The notes under the pieces are model-generated. The model had not been told where the DNA came from. It did no database searches and saw only the letters and a program-made list of their open reading frames with translations. The position numbers were made by a program, and so were the translations under genes. Below, piece after piece: positions 1-8,330 of a stretch of 32,556 bases of DNA. The DNA is taken from the NCBI GenBank assembly GCA_045661365.1, contig JAZRFL010000115.1, positions 1 through 32,556 of the forward strand, written 5' to 3'. The stretch's first letter is position 1. Each line of letters opens with the position of its first letter. Source of the DNA: UMGS1484 sp045661365. GTDB lineage: Bacteria > Bacillota > Clostridia > Oscillospirales > Acutalibacteraceae.

Positions 1-3000
1 CGGCAATAACGGCATCCAGATAAGCCACTTGTTCATCGCTGATGTAAGCGCGTTGGTCTTCGTTGAGCAAGCCCAAAGCTTCTTTCAGTTTTTGAGCTTT
101 TTTGAGTTTGCTGTTGTCAGTAACTTCTTCGGGAGCAGGCAGGGCTTCGATGCCTTCCAGAACTTCCAGATAATTCATGAAAGTGGGATATTCGTCGAAA
201 TATTTTTCGCCGTAGCCAACATAGTTGTGAGCCCATTCGGCACCCAAGGCAATTTGCAGACCGTCGTTGTCGCCCAGTTCATAACCGGGGTCGGTAAATA
301 CCATGTTGAATTTAAAGCTTTCTTCGCCTTCTACACGAGGAACGCGGATTTCGTAACCATAGGTATTTACACCGTTAGAGAAACCAACAAAGTTGGAAGG
401 ATCTTTTAAGAATTGTGCTTTGGCACCCAAAGCGTTGGTAGCCAAAGAACCGTCAGCCAACACGTTGAAGTAGAACATAGCATCGTTGATTTGGTCGGCG
501 TCTTGGTAAGGAATACCGGTAACAATGTTGGCGGGGTCCATGTCGATATAAGTGACCAACGTATCATAAATCGAGGTTTTGGCGGTAGTCCATTCTTCCC
601 CTGCAGGAACAATAGACAGGGTGTTGCTGTCATATACTTCTACGTACATATAAGTATATTTGTCGTCTGCCATGGTATAAATGACAGCATAAGAATCGGT
701 GGGGGTCAAGAACATATCGGACGAGCTGGAGAACTGATAGCCTTGATCCATTGCCCAAACGTCATCTTTTTCATAGGCGGCGTCTTTTTTACCGTCAACC
801 TTAATGGGAGATTGCAAAGCATCTACCTTGGCGCAAGCGGCGTTGAATTTAGCAAGTTTGTCAGCGTTGATCTTAGAAGCGATGTCGCCCAAGGTTTCCA
901 TTTGGAATTTAATGTCATCCAATTGTTCCACGCAAGAAAGGTCAATGACCTCGGGCAGAGCATCGATCATAGCTTCGATTTCGGCCAATTCTTCGCCACG
1001 GGCAGCGGCTTCCAATTCGTCCATTTTAGCTTTGCAGGCGTTATAGCGAGCATACAAACCGGCGTCTACAAAATCCAACCAACCGGAAGGAATGGATTTA
1101 ATAGCATTGGTAGCATTGGCAACCAATTCATAATCGTTTTCATAGGTCAAAGCGTTGGCATCGGCAGGCAGTTTGGCAAGTTCTGCGTTTACTGCTTCAA
1201 TGCGGGCAGGTTCGGTCATAACGTCGGGGTCGGTCATAACGTTGTCTTTATGGTGACCGGCTTGGTTTTCATAGGTAATGTTCTTATTGGGCAACATGAA
1301 GTAGTTGGTATCATAAGAAACCGAGTAAGCGCCGTTTTCACGATAAGCCACGGGAGAAAGTTGCATACCGATTGCTTTATCGGTTTTGGGCAAGATCACT
1401 TCGTATTGACGAACGCCGTCGCCAATATAAGAAGCGGATTTGATTTCACGACCGTTGGCATCGGCAGCAGCGGCTATTTGGCCGGTAGCGGTATCCCATT
1501 GCAGGTAACCACCACCGTCTTGTTGGAACATAATACCGGCAGGAGCATTGGTATTGGTGATGTAATAGAGAATGTCCAAACCTTGGGTCATGAAGGGGTC
1601 GTGAATTTCGAAGTATACATAGTTGAAGTTATCGTCCCAAGTGTAGTACAGTTTGGTGTAAATGTGGTGACGGTTAACGATTTTACCGGAACCGGAACCA
1701 CCGTAAGCAATGGAAATGGTGGTGCATTGGTCTTCGGAATAGCGTTCGTCTTTGATAGCGTCCAAACCGTCTTCGGAAGGAGTGGGAGGAGGAACAATGG
1801 GTTCATCGGGAGGAGTGGGTTCGTCGCCACCTTCGGGAGCAAAGGTTTGTACCCAAGTGGTTTCATCGGCATATTTCACAACAACCACACTGGTGGTATT
1901 GATGTCTTTGCCGCTGGAAATAACATTGTTGTTGGGTTTCATGGCACAACCGTTGATCATGAAGCCTTCGGCGTTGGGATCACGTTCAAATTTGAATTCA
2001 TAGCTACGAACACCGGTTCCGGGTACGTATTTGTAAGAATCTATGGAACCGTCAGAAGAAACGGCGCCGCCGATTACATTTTGCAAATAACCACCGCCGG
2101 CTTGTTGGAAAAGATAACCGCCGGTAAGTTCTGCTAAATTGTTTTTAATGTAGAAAGCATCGATATAGCCTGCTGCATTGGGGTCTTTTACTTCGGCAAA
2201 TACATAGGTATAAGCATCGTCCCAAGCAAACCACATATTAACGGCCATACCATCGTTATTATCGGTCAGAGCACCATGGTCGCTGGTATACATGGTAGAA
2301 ATCGAAACTTTTTTGGTATCATCATAACGGGAGTCTTTCACACCGTCCAACAAAGCATCTTCGGTTTCTACTTTTTCCAATTTCTTTTCAGCCCAAGTGC
2401 CTTCGTTGTTAAATACAACTTGTTTGGCACCTGCATTTTGACCGAAAGGACCGGTATAGCACACGCCGTAAGCGCCATTGGTAACAGCAGGGCTGATACG
2501 GAAACCGCCGGTAGCGTTGGAACCGATGGCATATTTCACTTCGTAGGTACGATTGTTAGAACCGGCTGCACGGGTGCCTTTCCATTCGGTAGGAACCACG
2601 GCGCCGCCTTGGGCAGAGGTGCCGTCGGCATTAAATTGAATATAACCGCCGTTGGGATCTTGGAAAATAAAGCCAGCATTTTGCTCGGTATTATTTACAA
2701 AATACAAATAGTCAGGACCGGTGGTAGCAGAGGGATCCACTACATCCATAAAGACGTAAATGTATTCGGTATCCCACGTATAATACATTTTCAAGTTAAT
2801 ACCATCTGTATTTTTCTTAGCTGCACCGGAACCATCGGGAGCGTATGCAGTGGTAATTTCCACCATTTTAGCGTCGGTATAAACGTCATCCTTTACACCG
2901 TCAATGGTGGGAGCAGTTTCAGCCGAAACTGCCATAGGCAAAACAGACAGGCAAGAAAGTGCCATGATTGCTGTTAATACCCAAGCTAATAAGCGTTTGG

Positions 3001-3007
3001 TTTTCAT
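1..3007 (-). CDS. Large secreted multidomain protein with four CBM9/DOMON-like domains (C-terminus cut by window edge)
   Basis: The frame is open for 1002 codons from the ATG at 3007 to the left edge, so the C-terminus is missing. GGAGGT lies 6 nt before the ATG. Residues 1-29 form a signal peptide (Lys/Arg start, hydrophobic core, VSA cleavage site). Four related beta-sandwich domains follow at about 32-205, 216-385, 413-580 and 733-930. Each opens with an (I/L)DG-K-D-x-x-Y type motif and has a W/A-D-D-x-Y-x-Y-V strand followed by a D-P or D-S turn (residues 76-92, 260-276, 455-471, 778-794). This pattern is typical of CBM9/DOMON-like sugar-binding modules. An acidic Pro-rich linker (393-411) separates domains 2 and 3. 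Helical spacers lie at 595-732 and 945-1002; the latter has the ALP...VT...L...Q...IS pattern common in Firmicutes surface proteins. No catalytic domain is visible in the part present. It is the last visible gene of the operon starting at 7133, so it probably binds or displays the glycan handled there. The module class is judged from motifs only. Confidence 0.8.
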   Translation of the reverse strand, partial: MKTKRLLAWVLTAIMALSCLSVLPMAVSAETAPTIDGVKDDVYTDAKMVEITTAYAPDGSGAAKKNTDGINLKMYYTWDTEYIYVFMDVVDPSATTGPDYLYFVNNTEQNAGFIFQDPNGGYIQFNADGTSAQGGAVVPTEWKGTRAAGSNNRTYEVKYAIGSNATGGFRISPAVTNGAYGVCYTGPFGQNAGAKQVVFNNEGTWAEKKLEKVETEDALLDGVKDSRYDDTKKVSISTMYTSDHGALTDNNDGMAVNMWFAWDDAYTYVFAEVKDPNAAGYIDAFYIKNNLAELTGGYLFQQAGGGYLQNVIGGAVSSDGSIDSYKYVPGTGVRSYEFKFERDPNAEGFMINGCAMKPNNNVISSGKDINTTSVVVVKYADETTWVQTFAPEGGDEPTPPDEPIVPPPTPSEDGLDAIKDERYSEDQCTTISIAYGGSGSGKIVNRHHIYTKLYYTWDDNFNYVYFEIHDPFMTQGLDILYYITNTNAPAGIMFQQDGGGYLQWDTATGQIAAAADANGREIKSASYIGDGVRQYEVILPKTDKAIGMQLSPVAYRENGAYSVSYDTNYFMLPNKNITYENQAGHHKDNVMTDPDVMTEPARIEAVNAELAKLPADANALTYENDYELVANATNAIKSIPSGWLDFVDAGLYARYNACKAKMDELEAAARGEELAEIEAMIDALPEVIDLSCVEQLDDIKFQMETLGDIASKINADKLAKFNAACAKVDALQSPIKVDGKKDAAYEKDDVWAMDQGYQFSSSSDMFLTPTDSYAVIYTMADDKYTYMYVEVYDSNTLSIVPAGEEWTTAKTSIYDTLVTYIDMDPANIVTGIPYQDADQINDAMFYFNVLADGSLATNALGAKAQFLKDPSNFVGFSNGVNTYGYEIRVPRVEGEESFKFNMVFTDPGYELGDNDGLQIALGAEWAHNYVGYGEKYFDEYPTFMNYLEVLEGIEALPAPEEVTDNSKLKKAQKLKEALGLLNEDQRAYISDEQVAYLDAVIA

Positions 3008-3013
3008 AATTTT

Positions 3014-3019
3014 ACCTCC
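3014..3019 (-). promoter_or_regulatory. Ribosome binding site GGAGGT of the secreted CBM9-like protein
   Basis: GGAGGT on the minus strand ends 6 nt before the ATG at 3007. It fixes the start of the partial reading frame directly in front of the signal peptide. Only about 50 nt separate this gene from the stop of the preceding deacetylase-like gene, and no terminator is visible between them, so the two are probably cotranscribed. Confidence 0.8.
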
Positions 3020-3058
3020 AAAAATAAAATTTATAAACAGACCATGCGGTCAATGTTC

Positions 3059-4762
3059 CTAATAGGTTACGGCGTGGTCGCCTTTTCCGCTGACCACGAC
3101 TAAATTGTAAGCAAGACCGCCAATGGTCTTGGGGGTAACGGCAACGTCTTTGCCGTCTATTTGTACCTTTTGGGCTTGGGCGGGAAGTTTGATCACCATG
3201 GGGCGATCCCCTGCCAAGGAAACGGTCAGTCCCGTTTCGGTTTGGGTAAGCCTAGCGGCATCCCGTTCCATCCACCACAAGCACAGTTCGTCGGGGCCTG
3301 CATTATAAACCTGCCAACCCTTAGAAGCGCAGTAGTTAAGAATGGTATCGAACGCGCGCAAGGTCATGGTAGAATCATAGCCTTGCCAAAAAGCCACGTA
3401 ATGAGGATGAGAGAACAGGTTAATGGTTTGACCATAGTACCCTGCATTGTCGGCGCACAACCGCAACTTTTCATCACTTTCACCATACTGACCGCCAATA
3501 CGGGGTTCGTAGTAAGAAATAGGAATCCCTACAAACTCAATCCGTTGGGTTTTATGGTCGGCATCATCATAAATATAATGGGGGAACGCGGTACCAAAGC
3601 CAAAATCGTAAATATTAAAGGCGTTAATATCCGCAAGGTTCAGCGTACCTTGTCGTCCTGCATCCCCTTTAGCGCCCAAAGCGGCTTGCCAACGAGCATA
3701 CTCGGCATATCCTGCAAAGGCCAAACAGTGACCTACGTTACTTACAGGCAGTTCGGAATACACTTGTTCGTAAGTACCCATTTGTTGCTTAAAGGATTCG
3801 TAAGAAAAGGGCACACCCGTTAAATTATAATGTAAGGCCATTTCGTGACCACGGGCAGCGATACGGTCGTAATCTTCTTTGGTCAGCTGATAATCGCCAT
3901 TTTCACTACCGGGCATAAGGTTCAGGTGATAAGGCAGCCCTTTTTGATACATAATTTGGGATGCACGTTCATCCAACTCGCCGGAGGTGTTATCATCATC
4001 CCCTGCATAGAAGAACAGCAAATCAGAAGGTGTAACACCATCTTTCATAACAGGCAACACGTGAATCATGGGAAGATTGCGACTATACAGCAGATTTTCC
4101 AGCATGAGGTAATACAAGTCAGCCATAGCGTTGGAAGTATCTAACTCATAATTCAAAGCGCGGCTGTCGGGAATACGGCCCACGGGGAAATAATTAGAGG
4201 GGCCCTCGGCAACAGGTTTACCTTGAATAATTTTGAGCAAGCAATACGGCAGGTTAAAGGGAATATAATAGGTATTGTCCCCTGCTACCAAGCCGGGCAA
4301 CAATTGGTCGCCCACTTGAATGGTAGCTTGCACTTTACCGCCCAAGGTTACCAACACATCGGTCATAACAGGCAACGCCAAATTAGGTTTATTGGCAGGC
4401 AGAATGCTTTGAGGAGCGGTAAACAAACCAATGGTTTCGTACAAATCGGTTTGGGTTACTTTACCTTTAATAGTGCAACCAAACAGTTCTTCGGCGCCTT
4501 TGGTGGCAAAACCGATCACCAGCACACCTTTATGATTGGCGGCAGTTAATGCGGCAACCACGTCGTCCGCCAAGGTTTCGGCACCTACCAATACCACGTC
4601 GTCGGGTTCAAATGCGGTTCCGGCAACGTCGCTAACTGCCAATTTTTGAGCCGGCACACCTAAACGGTCTACCATTTCTTTTAAATACACAGCAGCATAA
4701 ACACCGTTTTCGGCTGATTGCGCCGCAACCTTTAATTCGTTGATCAAATAATATACGGTCAT
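3059..4762 (-). CDS. NodB-like polysaccharide deacetylase-fold protein
   Basis: A 567-residue protein without a signal peptide, so probably cytoplasmic. Residues 1-185 resemble an alpha/beta region of the glutamine-amidotransferase or trimerisation type. From about 230 it looks like a NodB/glycoside hydrolase-deacetylase barrel: a hydrophobic strand ends in an Asp triplet (D255-257), followed by G-H-E-M-A-L-H-Y (H306, H311) and S-H-P-H-Y (451-455). These are the positions where metal-binding Asp and His occur in carbohydrate esterase family 4 relatives. The last 60 residues (about 505-567) look like a small C-terminal beta-sandwich. Its ATG overlaps the stop of the upstream oxidoreductase by one base (TAATG), which indicates translational coupling. 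Substrate unknown; removal of an acyl group from a sugar in the same pathway as the two GH109-like proteins is an inference. The spacing of the metal ligands differs from classic NodB, so the chemistry may differ. Confidence 0.65.
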   Translation of the reverse strand: MTVYYLINELKVAAQSAENGVYAAVYLKEMVDRLGVPAQKLAVSDVAGTAFEPDDVVLVGAETLADDVVAALTAANHKGVLVIGFATKGAEELFGCTIKGKVTQTDLYETIGLFTAPQSILPANKPNLALPVMTDVLVTLGGKVQATIQVGDQLLPGLVAGDNTYYIPFNLPYCLLKIIQGKPVAEGPSNYFPVGRIPDSRALNYELDTSNAMADLYYLMLENLLYSRNLPMIHVLPVMKDGVTPSDLLFFYAGDDDNTSGELDERASQIMYQKGLPYHLNLMPGSENGDYQLTKEDYDRIAARGHEMALHYNLTGVPFSYESFKQQMGTYEQVYSELPVSNVGHCLAFAGYAEYARWQAALGAKGDAGRQGTLNLADINAFNIYDFGFGTAFPHYIYDDADHKTQRIEFVGIPISYYEPRIGGQYGESDEKLRLCADNAGYYGQTINLFSHPHYVAFWQGYDSTMTLRAFDTILNYCASKGWQVYNAGPDELCLWWMERDAARLTQTETGLTVSLAGDRPMVIKLPAQAQKVQIDGKDVAVTPKTIGGLAYNLVVVSGKGDHAVTY

Positions 4763-5934
4763 TATTTTTTGCCTCGATTCCGGAAATCAGGCACTTCTAA
4801 CAAGGTACCGCCCATTTCGCAGGATTGCGCCGCCAAAATAGCGGGAGCGGCGGTTTCTACTGCTTTGTAAACATCCATAGGAGGCGTTTTGTCGTTGAGA
4901 ATAGCATCGACAAAATAGTGGATGGGATAATAGTCGGTACCGCCGTGAGCCGCTTTTTGAATGTAGTCGGGAGCATCGGGATCATGGCAAGTCCAGTCCA
5001 TAGCGGTCCAATCTTTGGTTTCGGCATCAAACATTTTGGGGGTATCGAGGGTAGAACGAGCCCATTCTACCGATTTTTTGGTGCCTTTCAGTTGATACCA
5101 GTGAGCACCGGTTTGGGCTTTGGAACCATAAGGAGAAGAATAACCGGTACGTACCGAGAACACGGTATCTTGATCGTTATACATAATGGCGTTTTGAATA
5201 TCGCGGGCATTCAAGCCGGGGGTGCCGTAGCTTAAGGGTTGCACACCCATGCAAGAAACCTTGGTAATGCGACCGCCGGTAATGGAAAGCAGCGGGCTCA
5301 AGGTGTGGGGCAAATAGAAAATGGGGTTGCGCCACAACCAGTTGCGCCAAGAGTGACGGAATTCGGGATTGGCAAAATAGGTGGGATCGGAGGTGACCAC
5401 CGTATGACCGGTTTTGCGATTGACGAAGTTGTCCCAAGCGGGTTCATAGTGGAGATATTCCCCGTCGGCAAAAATGATGTGTCCCAACTCCCCTGCTTCG
5501 GCCATGGCTTTCCAGTCGCGGATAAATTTCCAATAGCGGGTTTGTTCGGCCAATTGATATTTACAGCCGGTGGCTTCTACGGCATCCACCAATTTTTCGC
5601 ATTGTTCAATGGAAAATGCGGCGGGTACTTCGGTCATAACGTGCAGGCCCTTGTGCATAGCGTCCACAGCGATGTCAACTTGCACGTCGGGGTCACAAGC
5701 AATCAGCAGTGCGTCTAATTTTTCTTTTTTAATCATTTCTTCATAAGAAGTGTACGCACGCAAAGTTTGACCACAAATGCTTTGGTAAATACCGATGAAA
5801 TTTTCAGCTTTACCCATAGCGGTATCACAGCAAGCCACGATTTCCAAATCGGGATTGAGGTAATAACAGGTCATGAGAGCGTGACAACGGGCGCTGGTAC
5901 CAACCAGACCCATGCGAACTTTTTTGTTTGCCAT
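4762..5934 (-). CDS. Gfo/Idh/MocA-family protein, GH109-like (second copy)
   Basis: A 390-residue protein with an N-terminal Rossmann fold (residues 6-40; the glycine motif is the irregular G-x-x-G-x-x-x-x) and a C-terminal Gfo/Idh/MocA alpha/beta domain. The usual E-K-P motif is E-V-P-A-A at 102-106. Further landmarks are G-E-Y-L-H (158-162), Y-L-P-H (207-210), H-G-G-T-D (330-334) and P-M-D-V-Y (352-356). From memory, EVPAA, HGGxD and MDVY recall family GH109, NAD-dependent N-acetylgalactosaminidases that use a redox mechanism. A sugar oxidoreductase is the alternative. The open frame extends 7 codons upstream to a TTG, but the AAAGGTGG ribosome site lies inside that extension, so ATG 5934 is chosen. 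It follows its paralogue by 47 nt and is coupled to the deacetylase-like gene. No secretion signal is present. Confidence 0.8.
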   Translation of the reverse strand: MANKKVRMGLVGTSARCHALMTCYYLNPDLEIVACCDTAMGKAENFIGIYQSICGQTLRAYTSYEEMIKKEKLDALLIACDPDVQVDIAVDAMHKGLHVMTEVPAAFSIEQCEKLVDAVEATGCKYQLAEQTRYWKFIRDWKAMAEAGELGHIIFADGEYLHYEPAWDNFVNRKTGHTVVTSDPTYFANPEFRHSWRNWLWRNPIFYLPHTLSPLLSITGGRITKVSCMGVQPLSYGTPGLNARDIQNAIMYNDQDTVFSVRTGYSSPYGSKAQTGAHWYQLKGTKKSVEWARSTLDTPKMFDAETKDWTAMDWTCHDPDAPDYIQKAAHGGTDYYPIHYFVDAILNDKTPPMDVYKAVETAAPAILAAQSCEMGGTLLEVPDFRNRGKK

Positions 5935-5981
5935 AAAAATCAGCCACCTTTTCAAGTGAATAAATAGATTAAACTATATCG

Positions 5982-7133
5982 TTACCGAAAACTCGGAACT
6001 TCAATTAATTTACCGCCTTGCTCGCTGGACTGAGCCGCCGCAATGGCGGGAGCCGCCAGTTCTACACAGGCGAGGGCATCCATACGAGGCTTGATCCCTT
6101 TTTGAATGCCGTCTAAAAATGCCAGAATGGGGAACAGATCCACCCCACCGTGACCGCTTTCTCGTATCAGCGGATCATCGCTTTTTGGGGGCACGTCCCA
6201 ATTCTCTGCCGTCCATTCTTTGGTGGCGGCATCAAACCGTTTTGGGGTGTCAATCTCGCTGCGGGCCCATTCCACCGTGGCCTTGGTGCCTTTGATCTGA
6301 TACCAATGAGCCCCTGTGCCCGATTTGAAGCCGTGGGGAGAAGTAAAGCCGGTTTTGACCACGAACACCGTATGCTTATCGTTATACATCATTGCGGTTT
6401 CCAAATCCCGCACCTGAAAGCCGGTGGAAGTGTAACTTTCTTCCTTGGTACCAAAACACGAAACCTTGGTGATCCGTCCCCCAGTTACGGTGAGTAATGG
6501 ATTCAGGGTATGGGGTAAATACAAAATGGGGTGGCGAAACACGCGATGCCGCCAACTTTTTTCATATCGTTCATCTTGTGAAAGAGAAGGGTCGTCGGTC
6601 ATAACGGGTTGGCCGGTTTGTTTGTCAACAAACCAATCCCACTTGGGTTCGTAATGCAGGTACTCCCCTTCGGCGAAGATGATATGACCAAATTCTCCGT
6701 TTTCGGCCATTTCCCGCCATTTGTCAAAGAACTGCCAACAATGGGCTTGTTCCGCGCCCACAAACACCACGTCGTTTGCCCGTGCGGCTTTTATAAGAGC
6801 ATGGCAATCGTCCATGGTAACCGCCACAGGCACCTGACACAGCACGTGCTTGCCGCGGTTCATTTCGGACACCGCCAATTTTGGTTGCGTTTCGGGACTT
6901 AAGGCGAGCATGACACCGTCGTATTTTCCGTTTTTGATCAATTGGTCGTAGGAAGAAAACGCCATGGGAGTTTCACCGGTAGTTTCGGTGAATTTCGCAA
7001 GGGAGTCTGCCAACACCCGAGCGGAGTGATCGCAAAAGGCGACGACCTTGGCGCGACCTGTTTTGTGCAGGTTCAACGCCATGGAAAGTCCCATGGGGCC
7101 GGCACCGACCAAAGCGATTTTAAGCATCCTCAT
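5982..7133 (-). CDS. Gfo/Idh/MocA-family protein, GH109-like (first copy, operon leader)
   Basis: A 383-residue protein with a classic NAD(P)-binding motif G-A-G-P-M-G (10-15), then the Gfo/Idh/MocA C-terminal domain. It is clearly paralogous to the gene at 4762-5934: both share G-E-Y-L-H-Y-E-P, Y-L-P-H-T-L, T-G-G-R-I-T-K-V-S-C, A-H-W-Y-Q-x-K-G-T-K and H-G-G-x-D (here 328-332). The E-K-P motif is replaced by Q-V-P (100-102), so the lysine typical of the dehydrogenases is absent in both. GAGGTG stands 5 nt before the ATG at 7133; a second in-frame ATG at 7127 is also possible. It is the first gene of a leftward operon driven from the region shared with the divergent AraC gene. The two copies may act as a heteromer or on successive residues; substrate unknown. 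Confidence 0.8.
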   Translation of the reverse strand: MRMLKIALVGAGPMGLSMALNLHKTGRAKVVAFCDHSARVLADSLAKFTETTGETPMAFSSYDQLIKNGKYDGVMLALSPETQPKLAVSEMNRGKHVLCQVPVAVTMDDCHALIKAARANDVVFVGAEQAHCWQFFDKWREMAENGEFGHIIFAEGEYLHYEPKWDWFVDKQTGQPVMTDDPSLSQDERYEKSWRHRVFRHPILYLPHTLNPLLTVTGGRITKVSCFGTKEESYTSTGFQVRDLETAMMYNDKHTVFVVKTGFTSPHGFKSGTGAHWYQIKGTKATVEWARSEIDTPKRFDAATKEWTAENWDVPPKSDDPLIRESGHGGVDLFPILAFLDGIQKGIKPRMDALACVELAAPAIAAAQSSEQGGKLIEVPSFR

Positions 7134-7169
7134 ACCTACACCTCTTCATCCTTATAAATTCGCAATTTA

Positions 7170-7198
7170 ATTATACCAAACAACCGCTTTTTTGTATT
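7170..7198 (-). promoter_or_regulatory. Candidate activator-dependent promoter of the GH109-like operon
   Basis: TATAAT occupies 7170-7175 on the minus strand. At 17-nt spacing the -35 position (7193-7198) reads AATACA, a poor match to TTGACA. A good -10 with a poor -35 is typical of promoters that need an activator, and a direct repeat suited to an AraC-type protein begins immediately upstream. Confidence 0.5.
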
Positions 7199-7200
7199 TG

Positions 7201-7227
7201 TGAAATCCTGCAGGAAATTTATGAAAT
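7201..7227. promoter_or_regulatory. Direct repeat TGAAAT at 21-bp spacing, candidate AraC-type operator
   Basis: TGAAAT occurs at 7201-7206 and again at 7222-7227, exactly 21 bp (two helical turns) apart. It starts right beside the -35 position of the leftward operon. AraC/XylS proteins bind such direct repeats and activate from this position. The 10-bp palindrome TCCTGCAGGA lies between the two repeats at 7206-7215. Protein binding is inferred. Confidence 0.45.
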
Positions 7228-7266
7228 TGTACAAACCTATATGGGAACCCATCGGTAATTTTTTGC

Positions 7267-7286
7267 AAAAAAACCACATCCTGTGG
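7267..7286 (-). terminator. Short hairpin with T-tract in the divergent intergenic region
   Basis: Read on the minus strand, CCACA-GGA-TGTGG is followed directly by seven T. The stem is only 5 bp, so termination would be weak. It lies upstream of the proposed leftward promoter and would block leftward transcripts started nearer the araC promoter. The inverted repeat ATGGG-AA-CCCAT at 7241-7252 lies between it and the direct repeats. The rest of 7134-7421 shows only the two promoters. Confidence 0.3.
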
Positions 7287-7356
7287 CGGCTTCCAGCATT
7301 TGTTTGTGATATCGTGCATTTGAAAGCAGAAAATTTGTGTTTTCTTGTTTTTTCTC

Positions 7357-7385
7357 TTGTATTTATATAAAAAATTTGATAAACT
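7357..7385 (+). promoter_or_regulatory. Promoter of the AraC-type regulator gene
   Basis: TTGTAT (7357-7362), a 17-nt AT-rich spacer, then TAAACT (7380-7385). This places transcription start just before the GGGAGGA ribosome site at about 7408-7414. Confidence 0.5.
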
Positions 7386-7421
7386 GTGGGTAAAAGACAG
7401 AAGCGTTGGGAGGAATCAGAC

Positions 7422-8327
7422 ATGGAGTGGAATTACACACCGATCATTTGTCCAAAGGTGGTAGATATTTCCGGATTGGTTGCGGTGTATTACATGGACC
7501 TTCCCCGTAACTTCACCTTTACCCCCGAGCAACACCGTTGTTGGGAATTGAATTTTTTGGACTACGGAGAAAACGAGCTGTATGCCGACGGAAAAGAGCA
7601 CACCCTCCGTAAGCACGACATGATCTTGTACGCCCCTATGGTGGAGCACGGAATCCTAAAGAAAACCGAAGATGCTTCTTTTACCTTTTCGGTTTCCTTT
7701 GACAGTTCCAGCGAGGTGCTATACAGCATTGCCAATCAAGTTATTCATATTCCCATTGATCTGCAAAAGCACATCATCAATATTTTAAAGCTGGCACATT
7801 ACTTTTCCGATCGAGGCTTGACGCCCAATATCGTACTTAGCTCGGACGATCAATCGGCGTTGAGCGAAAAAGAGCGGATCGTGCTACAGCTGATCATAAA
7901 TTTGTTGGAAGAATTTTTCTTGCGGATCATAGACCGAGAAAAGGAGATCACCCCTTCCTCTGACCTACCTAAGCGCACCACCGAAAATCGTCAGGTCAGC
8001 TTGTCTCGCGCGGTACAAGATTACATAGATCTTCATTTGGACAAAAAGCTCACCTTGCAAGATATAAGCCAACATTTCAACATTAGCGTGAGCAAATTGT
8101 GTCGCGATATCAAAGCCACCACCAACCGCAGTTTACAGGAACTGATTTCGGACAAACGGCTCAAAGCCGCCAAACGCATGATTTGTCAAGAAGAATACAA
8201 TTTCACCGAAATTGCCGAGCGATTGGGCTTTTCTTCTTTGCACTATTTCTCCCAATGGTTTAAAAAACAAACCAAACGCTCCCCTACCGAATATGCCACG
8301 TCGGTCAAGGGACAAAGCAATGAATAG
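7422..8327 (+). CDS. AraC-family transcriptional regulator
   Basis: A 301-residue protein. The N-terminal 130 residues form a cupin-type sensor (a short sequence ending in a W-E-L-N-F strand, a K-H-D-M turn, and a P-x-x-x-H-G motif). The C-terminal 100 residues hold the double helix-turn-helix of AraC/XylS proteins: first helix pair around L-T-L-Q-D-I-S-Q-H-F, second around T-E-I-A-E-R-L-G-F-S-S, then Y-F-S-Q-W-F-K-K, P-T-E-Y. The frame stays open to a GTG at 7386, but GGGAGGA 7 nt before ATG 7422 sets the start. It is divergent from the GH109-like operon and is its likely local activator; the ligand is probably a sugar released from the target glycan (inference). Confidence 0.9.
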   Translation: MEWNYTPIICPKVVDISGLVAVYYMDLPRNFTFTPEQHRCWELNFLDYGENELYADGKEHTLRKHDMILYAPMVEHGILKKTEDASFTFSVSFDSSSEVLYSIANQVIHIPIDLQKHIINILKLAHYFSDRGLTPNIVLSSDDQSALSEKERIVLQLIINLLEEFFLRIIDREKEITPSSDLPKRTTENRQVSLSRAVQDYIDLHLDKKLTLQDISQHFNISVSKLCRDIKATTNRSLQELISDKRLKAAKRMICQEEYNFTEIAERLGFSSLHYFSQWFKKQTKRSPTEYATSVKGQSNE

Positions 8328-8330
8328 AAA

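Noticed and set aside
413..2137. A 574-codon open frame on the plus strand
   Set aside because: It is antisense to the CBM9-like protein, whose frame has a signal peptide, ribosome site and repeated domain motifs. The plus-strand product shows only low-complexity Gly/Val/Phe-rich sequence.
2276..2977. A 233-codon plus-strand open frame
   Set aside because: Antisense to the first two domains of the same secreted protein; no ribosome site or recognisable motif.
6605..6660. GTTTGT-CA-ACAAAC palindrome near 6618-6631 as another copy of the degV operator
   Set aside because: It lies inside a coding region, and its core and spacing differ from TGTTGA-N4-TCAACA.
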